IMG/VR virus record: IMGVR_UViG_3300044568_004231
Location: 1 to 22,327 of that record
Origin: a virus
Direction: 5' to 3' (one strand)
Length of the DNA stretch: 22,327 nucleotides
In this document: piece by piece, positions 6,444 through 13,984 of the stretch
How positions within the stretch are numbered: the stretch's first letter is position 1
How the letters are laid out: every line of letters begins with the position of its first letter
The notes under the pieces: model-generated
Database searches by the model: none
Told to the model about the DNA's origin: nothing
What the model saw: the letters and a program-made list of their open reading frames with translations, nothing else
Program-made: the position numbers and the translations under genes

Positions 6444-7055
6444 ATGCACAATGATAGCGTAGATTTCGTGGTCAAGTCAATACAAAAAACACCGTTGGTA
6501 AATTTAAATGGTTTAATTTACCAAGAATACCAGGACTTTTTTGACGATATCTGGCTAGAAAAATTACAGATAGATACAAAAGCTATAAGATTAGAAAAAC
6601 TTACCAATCAAGAAACTAAAAAAAGAGCTAGAGTACATTATGAAGAAAAAATCAGTAAAGAGTTGAATATATTTTTTAGAAATAATAAAATAACAAATTG
6701 TTTAGAAGATATATTCATGACCAAACTTACACCAAACTCATCAGACATCTGGATAGATTATCCTGGGTATAGTTTTAAACCACACACAGATGATCCTAGT
6801 ATAAAATTAGCTTTACAAATCTATGTTGGAGAAGGAAATCATCCAGGAACGACACTATTTTCTTCTCCAGAGCTTACAGAATTAAAAGGTAACAATATAG
6901 CTATCGCAGAAAGAGTGTCTGATAATAATAAGATTCATGAAATAAAATATAAAAAGAATAAAGGGTATGGATTACTTAATAATGAAATGAGCTGTCACGG
7001 AGTGTCTACTGTAACAGAAGGCGAAAGAATTAGTGTATATGCAAGATATCAATAA
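6444..7055 (+). CDS. 2-oxoglutarate/Fe(II)-dependent oxygenase
   Basis: A 203-residue protein with the double-stranded beta-helix oxygenase signature. IWIDYPGYSFKPHTDDPSIK carries the HxD iron ligands (His114, Asp116), LALQIYVGEG is the following strand, CHGV gives the distal His185, and GERISVYARY gives Arg195, which would bind the 2-oxoglutarate carboxylate. The family hydroxylates or otherwise oxidises amino acids, small molecules, proteins or bases while turning 2-oxoglutarate into succinate. It is the first gene of an AT-rich three-gene cassette; the next gene starts 1 nt after its stop. No Shine-Dalgarno is seen. The upstream 38 nt are AT-rich with a TTAATTAA palindrome and are shared with the divergent Hc1-like gene. 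The substrate is unknown. Confidence 0.8.
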   Translation: MHNDSVDFVVKSIQKTPLVNLNGLIYQEYQDFFDDIWLEKLQIDTKAIRLEKLTNQETKKRARVHYEEKISKELNIFFRNNKITNCLEDIFMTKLTPNSSDIWIDYPGYSFKPHTDDPSIKLALQIYVGEGNHPGTTLFSSPELTELKGNNIAIAERVSDNNKIHEIKYKKNKGYGLLNNEMSCHGVSTVTEGERISVYARYQ

Positions 7056-7056
7056 C

Positions 7057-8106
7057 ATGAATACATTGGGAAAAATAAAAAATTATTCTCAGATTAATCT
7101 ATTAAAAGAAATATGGATAGGAGATACATATCCGGAAACTTTCTATAATCATTTTGATAACAAAACACAGGATATTTTTTCTAAAATTACTGAAATGACA
7201 AAAAAAGAATTAAACAATATTTGTAAAATATTAAAAAAACTTAATGTAAATGTTGTAAGACCACAATTTAATAGCACAGTTGACCGTTATATGGATGCTA
7301 AGGAAAATTTAATAAAACCTCCAATGTGTCCAGCAGATTGGGCCATGACAATAGATGATACATTATATATAAATCCGCAATATTATTCAGGAGTTGAGCC
7401 ATTTCAGCATGCTATAGATTCTTATAAATCTAATAATCAAAAAGTGGTAATAATAGATAGAGCAAAAGATCCAATGGCCTGGGTAAATTTTCCTTGTGTT
7501 GTAAGAATGGGGAAAGATATATTCATAGACTATGATCCTAATAGATCTGAATTTAAAAAAAACAATCTTATAATAGCAGAACAACTATCAAATACTCACA
7601 GAGTACATGTTTCAAAAACAGGAGATCACAGCGATGGAGTTTTTTGTCCATTAAAAGACAAGCAAATATTATCAAGTTTTTATAAGACAAGGTATGAAAA
7701 AAGTTTTCCGGACTGGAATATAACATTTTTAGATGATCGTCCAACCAGACGTAATAGCGGACCTAGTCACAACAATAATTGGTGGTTGCCAGGAGCTCAT
7801 TATGCAAACTATAATAATGAGATTATCAAAGTTGCTGAAAACTGGTTAGGAAACCCGTGGGAAACAATATTCAGTGTGAATTGTATTCTAGTAGATGAAA
7901 AAAACATACTAGTAATTAAAGAAGATGAAAAAATATTTAAACATTTAGAAGGTATAGGAATGACTCCGCATCACGCAAATTTTGACATGTGTTATTTTTG
8001 GGATAGCGGATTACATTGTTTAAGCTCAGACGTTTACAGAGAAGGAACAACACCAGATTATTGGCCAAATAGAGGAGCCAACGGGGTGTATTTTATAGAT
8101 GAATAA
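7057..8106 (+). CDS. Glycine amidinotransferase-like enzyme (guanidino-group superfamily)
   Basis: A 349-residue protein of the amidinotransferase/arginine deiminase fold. Matching blocks, in order: CPADWAMTIDDTLYINP (91-107, the 'PRD...' segment), VVRMGKDIFIDYD (148-160, like 'MRxGRDIF'), HSDGVF (191-196, the HxD catalytic pair), and GLHCLSSDVYREG (318-330, like 'FHCWTCDVRRRG', with nucleophile Cys321). The length fits the family (about 350-420). These enzymes move an amidino group from arginine to an amine, or hydrolyse guanidines, through a Cys-amidino intermediate. A GTG at 7033 would also be in frame, but ATG 7057, 1 nt after the upstream stop, avoids overlap and gives a natural N-terminus. 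Acceptor amine and product are unknown. Confidence 0.75.
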   Translation: MNTLGKIKNYSQINLLKEIWIGDTYPETFYNHFDNKTQDIFSKITEMTKKELNNICKILKKLNVNVVRPQFNSTVDRYMDAKENLIKPPMCPADWAMTIDDTLYINPQYYSGVEPFQHAIDSYKSNNQKVVIIDRAKDPMAWVNFPCVVRMGKDIFIDYDPNRSEFKKNNLIIAEQLSNTHRVHVSKTGDHSDGVFCPLKDKQILSSFYKTRYEKSFPDWNITFLDDRPTRRNSGPSHNNNWWLPGAHYANYNNEIIKVAENWLGNPWETIFSVNCILVDEKNILVIKEDEKIFKHLEGIGMTPHHANFDMCYFWDSGLHCLSSDVYREGTTPDYWPNRGANGVYFIDE

Positions 8107-8899
8107 CGGATTAACAGAAACTTTATACCCAATTTCAGATTCCTTTACAAAAGGACTTAAAGAACAGTGGTATTCATCGAAACAAGAAAACCCAAGCAAG
8201 CAACAGTTTATAGACAGAGCAGATGAATGGTTTAAATCTACCAAATTAAATTTTTTATCAGGCTGGGAAGCATTTCCTTGTAAAGATATTATTATTGGTT
8301 GTACAAATTTTATAGAATCGATATGTTTAAAATATTCGTGGAATATACAAATACTACCAGGAGAATATAGTTACTATTCTATAATGGGATTACAATCAAC
8401 CAACTATGGAGAATTAAAACCAAACGTTCCTTTATTAGTCAGTGTGCCAGGGTGGAAATATTGTGATATAGACCCGCACTGGGATGAATTATTAAAAGAA
8501 TGTGAACAAAAAAATATAGATATACACGTGGATGGGTGTTGGTTCCAATCGTCTAGGGGACTTGAATTTAATTTTGATCATCCAAATATTAAAAGTTTTG
8601 CTATGAGTATGTCAAAAGGATTAGACTTGACGTGGAATAGAATTGGATTGAGATGGTCGCGACAAAGAACAATGGATTCGATTACATTATTGAATCATAC
8701 TAATATGTACAATGAAAATTTAACAGCATGCGGATATTTTCTTATGAATAATATTGAAAAAGATTATGCTTGGAAAAAACACGGACAACAACATTTAGAT
8801 TTAGCTAACAAATTTAATATGTCCCCCACAAATAGCATACATGTTATTAGAGACAAACATAATAAATTATTTGGAATTGGAAAACTTTTAAGCACTTAA
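8099..8899 (+). CDS. Short fold-type-I PLP-dependent aminotransferase-like protein
   Basis: A 266-residue protein whose centre follows the aspartate aminotransferase fold. IIIGCTNFIESICLKY corresponds to the cofactor phosphate/helix start. A substrate-domain stretch follows (PLLVSVPGWKYCDID). Then IHVDGCWFQSSRG has Asp145 for the pyridine nitrogen, and SFAMSMSKGLDLTWNRIGLRWSR has Lys173 for the Schiff base and a following Arg/Gly pattern. Typical members have 350-450 residues. Here little remains after Lys173, so the C-terminal small domain is reduced. It may act as a dimer with another protein, or be a specialised or degenerate form. Its start overlaps the amidinotransferase stop by 8 nt (coupling). 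Its stop abuts the convergent gp46 stop with no intergenic base. Confidence 0.65.
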   Translation: MNNGLTETLYPISDSFTKGLKEQWYSSKQENPSKQQFIDRADEWFKSTKLNFLSGWEAFPCKDIIIGCTNFIESICLKYSWNIQILPGEYSYYSIMGLQSTNYGELKPNVPLLVSVPGWKYCDIDPHWDELLKECEQKNIDIHVDGCWFQSSRGLEFNFDHPNIKSFAMSMSKGLDLTWNRIGLRWSRQRTMDSITLLNHTNMYNENLTACGYFLMNNIEKDYAWKKHGQQHLDLANKFNMSPTNSIHVIRDKHNKLFGIGKLLST

Positions 8900-10693
8900 T
8901 TATATAACAATATCTACGTCATTAGCGTAGCTTGTAAATCCGTTTTCTTTTACCACTTTTAATACAGAGTTCACTCGAGATATCAACTCATCTTTGTGTG
9001 ATATCAAGAATATGTTTTTGTTTTGTGTTCTGCTCATCTCTTTTAACACAGCCATGGAACTCTCTACACCAGATACGTCCATACCAGCATCAATCAATTC
9101 ATCTATAAACAACAAGTTGATCTGTTGATAAAGACCTTCCCACACATCTCGGAATGCCCAACTCAAACTTAGAATTAATCTGTTTCTTTCGCCTCTGCTT
9201 AAATTATCAAAATCTAACTCTCGACCCAGCTCTTCAATTCTCACATTCAAATCAGATAAGAATACCACCGTGTGTGGTAATTTAACCTGTGTTAGATAGA
9301 ATGCCAATCGTTGGTTAAGATAAGTTAAGTTTTGTTCTATAATTCTAGTTCTTATAAAAGAATCCTTAGCAGTTAATAGCTTGTACAAGAATTCTTGGTG
9401 TCGGTATAGATCTTCCATTTCGTTGGCTCGAGTATAATCTATCTGTTGTACTACTGTGCGAGTTAACTCATCAATCTGTTCTTGATATGTATTTTCTTTT
9501 GCACGAGTTTGTTCTAATTGTCGTTTTAGATCTTCCACAGATCCTTTGTGATTGTATGCTTCATCTATAGAGTCATAATAGGTGTCTGGCACTGTGCCTA
9601 GATCTCCAATAGTTTCTATGTTATTGTGTATCTCTTTTAATTTTGCGGATAGTGTTTGTTCGTATTCAGTCTGCTCAGCGAGATCTTTTTTAAGTTTATC
9701 CACAAGATGCTCATGCTTCTCTCCATGCAGGTCCTGCTCACAAGTGGGACAAGCGGCTCGTTCAGCATACTCTAGATCTTTTATGGTTTGTTCTCGTTGC
9801 CTAGTGGCCTTGGTTAGAGAATCTTCATGATAACTCTTTTCTTTTTCTAAGTTCCTTAAAGTTTTTGAATCATCTGTGTGTTTGGCCAATCGTTTGTGGG
9901 ATTCTAATTCTGTTTTAATATCTACTTTTTCCAATTCTTCTATAGCGGATTCAAATTTCGCAATATCTTGATTCTTTTGCGTTTGCCATGCAGTACTTCT
10001 CAATTCAAATGTTTTAATAGATTCTTCCACCTTTTTATTGCTGAGTAACACAGCGTCTAATCGTACCTTTTCTTCTGCCAAATCCAGTTTGGCCACTCGC
10101 ATCTGTTCTTTCAACAGTTCTGCTTTCTCACTCAACAGAGTTATGCCCAACAGTTGTTCTATAATTTCTCTTTGTTCGGCTTGTTTGGTTGCTAGAAACG
10201 GTTGTGTGTAAGTGTTGAGAGCGATAATGTTCTTAAACATGGCATGAGTCATGCCAATCAACTTATTGATCTCTTCCTGTGTCTCTCTATTCTCTCCCTG
10301 TGCTTCATTGTTATCTTCAGTGCCATCTGCTCCAGAATTCTGTTCCACCTCGTTGATAAAGAATTTCAACACCTGTGGTTTTCTACCTCGTTCAATTTTA
10401 TAACTTACACCGTTCTTGTCAAAATTCACAGTGACCAACATATCTTTACTGTTGGTTTTATTAACCAAATTGTCTCTTCTGATCTGTGTCAGTGCTTCTC
10501 CAAAGAACACATAGCTGATGGCATTTATAATAGTGGTCTTACCTGTGCCGTTTCGAGCACCTGCGTCATCGCCACCTAGATCCATGTTCTCACCAATAAC
10601 CAGCACTAGATGTTTGTCAGCAAAGTTTATTGCCTGGGTATGATTACCCACGCTCATGAAGTTTTTTACTGTGAGATCTCTAATTGTTAACAT
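8900..10693 (-). CDS. 46: Recombination endonuclease large subunit, gp46 (Rad50/SbcC-like ATPase)
   Basis: A 597-residue SMC-type ATPase (T4 gp46 has 560). In order: Walker A GARNGTGKTT (45-54), a long coiled coil with the zinc-hook CPTC (315-318), a second coiled coil, the ABC signature LSRGERN (498-504), Walker B LLFIDE (527-532), and H-loop ISHKDE (His566). With gp47 it resects DNA ends for recombination-dependent replication and degrades host DNA. Its ATG lies inside the end of gp47 (14-nt overlap), so the two subunits are translationally coupled. An acidic Asn/Glu-rich insert (about 119-142) lies between the N-terminal ATPase lobe and the coiled coil. All key residues are present. Confidence 0.95.
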   Translation of the reverse strand: MLTIRDLTVKNFMSVGNHTQAINFADKHLVLVIGENMDLGGDDAGARNGTGKTTIINAISYVFFGEALTQIRRDNLVNKTNSKDMLVTVNFDKNGVSYKIERGRKPQVLKFFINEVEQNSGADGTEDNNEAQGENRETQEEINKLIGMTHAMFKNIIALNTYTQPFLATKQAEQREIIEQLLGITLLSEKAELLKEQMRVAKLDLAEEKVRLDAVLLSNKKVEESIKTFELRSTAWQTQKNQDIAKFESAIEELEKVDIKTELESHKRLAKHTDDSKTLRNLEKEKSYHEDSLTKATRQREQTIKDLEYAERAACPTCEQDLHGEKHEHLVDKLKKDLAEQTEYEQTLSAKLKEIHNNIETIGDLGTVPDTYYDSIDEAYNHKGSVEDLKRQLEQTRAKENTYQEQIDELTRTVVQQIDYTRANEMEDLYRHQEFLYKLLTAKDSFIRTRIIEQNLTYLNQRLAFYLTQVKLPHTVVFLSDLNVRIEELGRELDFDNLSRGERNRLILSLSWAFRDVWEGLYQQINLLFIDELIDAGMDVSGVESSMAVLKEMSRTQNKNIFLISHKDELISRVNSVLKVVKENGFTSYANDVDIVI

Positions 10694-11702
10694 CTAAATT
10701 ATTATAAATTGCCATTAATACTTTTTTATCATAGGTTTGTGAATCTACAGCTTCCAATTGTTTGATCACAATCTGATCCACAGAGTCAAATTTTTCCACA
10801 GTGACCATGGGTTGATCTGCTTGATCCAGTTGTTCTGGAATCAATTGTAATTCTCTCAATTGATATTTTTCCATAAATGTTTCTCTAATAAAGTTCGCTT
10901 CTTCGTAAGAAATCTTAATATCCAATCCCACACGCACATACATTCGTGGTGCCAGTATGCTGTCAGCGTCGGATAATAACTGTGATATTTTTACATTTCT
11001 ATACTTCGGCATGTTGGGATAGTTGATGTATTTGGGCGCACCACCATATTCCAACACCATCATACCACGATCGTCATCTCCGGCATCAGCATAGTTGTGA
11101 GGAAATGCATTACCAATATAATGTATGTTGTTTCTGATCTGTCTCTTGTGGAAATGTCCTGTGAACACATACTCTTGATTTACGAAGTGTTCTGCTTTGA
11201 TAGTGCCCACATCTGGCATGTCTACCATGGCATTCATTTTAAAATAAGGCAATTCAAAATGTCCAAAAATATATCTCTGTTTTAGATCCTGTATCTTTCT
11301 CCACTCGTCATGTACAATCCACGGCACTATAGCCACGTCATCGGTCAGCATCCACTCATTCACGATCTCAATATTGGGAATATTTCTACAATATTCCATG
11401 CTGTTGATTTCTCTCTTGTCTCTGTAGAATAGATCGTGATTGCCCATGATCACGTAAACTTTTTCAAATGCTTTACCCAGTCTTTCCATGTTGCTGACAG
11501 TGTAATTCATGGTGCTAACGTTGGTAGCACTTCTGTGATGATGCCAATCTCCTAGGAATATACAGGTTTCACAACCGTGTGCTTTCGCCTGCTCAATGAA
11601 CCAATGACAGAATGATTCTCCGTCATCGTTGTGAACTCGGCTGTTGCCCTTTAATCCAAAATGTATGTCAGTGAAACAAGCAGCTCGTTTAAAAAATGCC
11701 AT
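10680..11702 (-). CDS. 47: Recombination endonuclease subunit, gp47 (Mre11/SbcD-like)
   Basis: A 340-residue calcineurin-type phosphoesterase, the same size class as T4 gp47. Metal-binding motifs in order: CFTDIHFG (Asp12, His14), FLGDWHHH (Asp52, His54), IMGNHD (Asn88, His89), GHFELP, and GHFHKRQ near residue 180. It is the nuclease partner of gp46 and acts as 3'-5' exonuclease/endonuclease at DNA ends. The gene lies 12 nt after gp55 and overlaps gp46 by 14 nt, in the order 55-47-46 on the minus strand; no Shine-Dalgarno of note. No missing catalytic residue is seen. Confidence 0.95.
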   Translation of the reverse strand: MAFFKRAACFTDIHFGLKGNSRVHNDDGESFCHWFIEQAKAHGCETCIFLGDWHHHRSATNVSTMNYTVSNMERLGKAFEKVYVIMGNHDLFYRDKREINSMEYCRNIPNIEIVNEWMLTDDVAIVPWIVHDEWRKIQDLKQRYIFGHFELPYFKMNAMVDMPDVGTIKAEHFVNQEYVFTGHFHKRQIRNNIHYIGNAFPHNYADAGDDDRGMMVLEYGGAPKYINYPNMPKYRNVKISQLLSDADSILAPRMYVRVGLDIKISYEEANFIRETFMEKYQLRELQLIPEQLDQADQPMVTVEKFDSVDQIVIKQLEAVDSQTYDKKVLMAIYNNLDVNN

Positions 11703-11714
11703 AATTTGAGTTTA

Positions 11715-12641
11715 CTATTTTTTTTTGGACTCTGCAACTGTTAATTTTCCAGATGCTTTATATTCTTTGTTTAATTCCTTTAGAGCAGCTTTGCTGTAGA
11801 CTTTAACCTCGCCATTTTGAGCAGTCATTCTCCTCTTTGCTGACACTGTCTCACTCTCATTTTTAGCTTGTCGAGTGTAGCTTGGCATCATTTCATTCAT
11901 CTCTAATATGTCATCACGAATATTTTGGTTTTTCTTCTCAATGTTTAATATCCTTGTGAATGAGTTTGTGATGGCTGCTGTGTAATAAGCAAAAGGATTT
12001 TCTGATTTAGATTCATCAAACTGCAAGCCAATCTGACTCAACTGCATCAGTGCCTGTGATCTCATCTCGTCCACATAGGTATAACCTCTCCAGTTGCTCC
12101 GTTGGCTGTATCTTTCCGCTAATTTTAAAAACATATTTGCCAGGGTGGGAGTGATCTTGCCATGATCATTGCCAAAATGTCCATTGTTCATACCACCGAT
12201 CCAATGACTCTTGCCCACACAAACTGTTTGTCCTTTGTCATTGATTCTATAATGTTGGAACGGAGGAAAATTAACTTTGGTGTGATGATCTGCTCGAGTT
12301 TTAGGATTTTTCTTTCTTTCACTGTCCATGGTGATATGATCGAACATCATTACTCGAAATACCAGATCGGTTTTTTTAACTTTTCTTGGAGAAACTTCAT
12401 AATCGGTCATCTTGATTCTTTTATTGCCTAATTTTTTAGCTGCTTCCCAAGCTCGTGCTGTTAATCTTTTCGCTTGTATTTTTCTTGCCTTGGCGATATT
12501 GGCACTGTTGATCTTTTTAATGTCATTAACAATCATGTCATAATCGCTGTCTTCGGGACTAACATATGAGCAATAGGTATTTTTGCTCTTGTGTATCTCT
12601 GCTAGCAGATCGCGGTTATTTAAATAGTTCACTCTTTTCAT
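11715..12641 (-). CDS. 55: Late transcription sigma factor, gp55-like, with long N-terminal extension
   Basis: A 308-residue protein. Residues 165-245 match the gp55 core: LANMFLKLAERYSQRSNWRG, then DEMRSQALMQ...NPFAYYTAAITNSFTRILNIEKK. This is the sigma-70 region 2-like helix set that binds the beta' clamp helices and the TATAAATA box. T4 gp55 has 185 residues. Here an extra ~150 residues precede the core, with a basic helix (KARKIQAKRLTARAWEAAKK) and a conserved-looking block (MMFDHITMDSERKK, NFPPFQHYRI). The ribosome site AAGGAA lies about 6 nt before the ATG. It is expected to drive the TATAAATA promoters at 2610, 2644 and 12710. It heads the 55-47-46 operon. The function of the extension is unknown. 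Confidence 0.85.
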   Translation of the reverse strand: MKRVNYLNNRDLLAEIHKSKNTYCSYVSPEDSDYDMIVNDIKKINSANIAKARKIQAKRLTARAWEAAKKLGNKRIKMTDYEVSPRKVKKTDLVFRVMMFDHITMDSERKKNPKTRADHHTKVNFPPFQHYRINDKGQTVCVGKSHWIGGMNNGHFGNDHGKITPTLANMFLKLAERYSQRSNWRGYTYVDEMRSQALMQLSQIGLQFDESKSENPFAYYTAAITNSFTRILNIEKKNQNIRDDILEMNEMMPSYTRQAKNESETVSAKRRMTAQNGEVKVYSKAALKELNKEYKASGKLTVAESKKK

Positions 12642-12709
12642 AGTAATTCCTTGTTTTAAGTTGTCTGCTTTACTGCCTGGAGATTATAAAGTGCGCCTAT
12701 TATGATGCC

Positions 12710-12717
12710 TATAAATA
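12710..12717 (+). promoter_or_regulatory. T4-type late promoter box TATAAATA
   Basis: A perfect octamer 60 nt before the gp48 start, at the head of the plus-strand baseplate operon. Just upstream (12685-12701) is TATAAAGTGCGCCTATT, which on the minus strand holds TATAAT (12683-12688) and could be part of the promoter for the divergent gp55 gene. Confidence 0.75.
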
Positions 12718-12776
12718 TTGTTACAGTATACTGAATATTATATGAAAAAACAACCTATTAATAAACGGATTTAGCA

Positions 12777-13682
12777 ATGGGAATATTAGACACAGCAGGC
12801 AAAGTTTTAGGTGTTATCGGAGGGGTTAATAAAGTTATCTCTTCCAATCCCACTTTAAATCGTTTATTTGGAGCAGGACTAGGCAGAGGAGCCGAAGTAG
12901 CAGATCAATTAAACGAACATGCCACTTGGACCATAAGAAATGGACAAACAGATTTTAGAGTCAAAGTTACTTTACCATCAGAGAGCAGTTTAAACAATAT
13001 ATTTTTTGGTGGATCTAGACAGCAATTTAAAAATGATAAACAAAAATCACCCAACGAAGTGTTATCGCCATTAGCTTCTGAAGGCGGAGTAATATTTCCT
13101 TTAACACCGAGCATTATTATTCAACATGCTGCCAGTTATAATGCCATGGCATTGACTCACAGCAACTATCCTTTCTACGCTTATGGGCACAGTGAAGTTC
13201 CGTCATTCACAGTAACAGGAGAATTTCCTGTGCAAAATTCTGAAGATGCTCAATATTGGGTGGCCATGTTACACTTCTTTAGATCAGTAACCAAAATGTT
13301 TTTTGGAGGAGATAATGATTCGTTAAAAGGCAATCCACCACCAATTCTACAATTAAATGGATACGGCAGCTATGTGTTCAATAATGTTCCTGTGGTAGTG
13401 ACCAATTTCAACGTGGATATGAGAGCCGATGTGGATTATATCTGTACCTCTCAAAGCTCTGGCAGAGGAGACGGCGGCGTAAATTTAAGCTCTTTATATA
13501 ATGACTTGAATCCAGGCATAATTTCTAATCCTAATAGAAATAGCACATGGGCTCCAGCATTGAGCACGGTAACTCTACAATTACAACCAGTATATTCTAA
13601 AGAAAGTATCAAGAAATTTAACATGCGAGATTTTGTTAATGGTCGTCTTAATGGAAGAAGTAATGAGGTAGGATTTATCTAA
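12777..13682 (+). CDS. 48: Baseplate tail-tube cap, gp48-like
   Basis: A 301-residue protein with an N-terminal hydrophobic Gly/Val-rich helix (LDTAGKVLGVIGGVNKVI). The body has features of the T4 gp48/gp54 tube-initiator family: DFRVKVTLP, FPLTPSIIIQHAASYNAMAL, YAYGHSEVPSFTVTGEFPVQ then DAQYWVAMLHFFRSVTKMFFG, and near the C-terminus TVTLQLQPVYSK followed by FNMRDFVNG. These proteins cap the hub and nucleate tail tube polymerisation. The choice of gp48 rather than gp54 follows the neighbour gp53, as in other marine T4-like phages. Only a weak GGA precedes the ATG. The stop overlaps the gp53 start (TAATG). It is the first gene of the operon behind the late promoter at 12710. Confidence 0.8.
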   Translation: MGILDTAGKVLGVIGGVNKVISSNPTLNRLFGAGLGRGAEVADQLNEHATWTIRNGQTDFRVKVTLPSESSLNNIFFGGSRQQFKNDKQKSPNEVLSPLASEGGVIFPLTPSIIIQHAASYNAMALTHSNYPFYAYGHSEVPSFTVTGEFPVQNSEDAQYWVAMLHFFRSVTKMFFGGDNDSLKGNPPPILQLNGYGSYVFNNVPVVVTNFNVDMRADVDYICTSQSSGRGDGGVNLSSLYNDLNPGIISNPNRNSTWAPALSTVTLQLQPVYSKESIKKFNMRDFVNGRLNGRSNEVGFI

Positions 13683-13981
13683 TGGCACGGTATAGCAATA
13701 CATCTCCATATTTTAATACAACAGAAAATAATATCAGTTTAGATTTTTTGGTACCTAGAACCATAACTGCTGGACCAGACGATATCACTTATACCGTTGA
13801 CAGAATCTATGCCTATAGGCCAGATCTTCTTGCCTACGATTTGTATGGCACACCAAGATTATGGTGGGTGTTTGCTCAAAGAAATCCTGATGTTATTGAA
13901 GATCCTATATATGATTTTGCTCCAGGCAAAGTGATACAATTGCCTAAATTAAGTAATCTCAAAAGTGATCTAGGCATATAG
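13682..13981 (+). CDS. 53: Baseplate wedge subunit gp53
   Basis: A 99-residue protein with the gp53 pattern. After a short N-terminal region (SPYFNTTENNISLDFLVPR) comes TYTVDRIYAYRPDLLAYDLY, then GTPRLWWVFAQRNPDVIEDPIYDFAPGKVIQLP. This is a LysM-like fold in which the 'LWW.FA..N' and 'PG..I.LP' segments are conserved. gp53 links neighbouring wedges in the baseplate. It is shorter than T4 gp53 (196 aa), as is usual in marine relatives. Its ATG overlaps the gp48 stop, and 3 nt separate its stop from the next ATG. Confidence 0.85.
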   Translation: MARYSNTSPYFNTTENNISLDFLVPRTITAGPDDITYTVDRIYAYRPDLLAYDLYGTPRLWWVFAQRNPDVIEDPIYDFAPGKVIQLPKLSNLKSDLGI

Positions 13982-13984
13982 CAC

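Noticed and set aside
7033-7056. GTG 7033 or ATG 7039 as start of the amidinotransferase
   Set aside because: Would overlap the oxygenase gene; ATG 7057 directly after the upstream stop gives a natural N-terminus.
8890-8910. Terminator between the PLP gene and gp46
   Set aside because: The two stops abut and no stem-loop is seen around them.
10202-10579. Plus-strand 125-residue ORF inside gp46
   Set aside because: Antisense shadow of conserved gp46 coding sequence; composition is not protein-like.
12742-12774. 10-codon ORF (MKKQPINKRI) just before gp48
   Set aside because: Too short, no ribosome site, no sign of leader-peptide attenuation structure.
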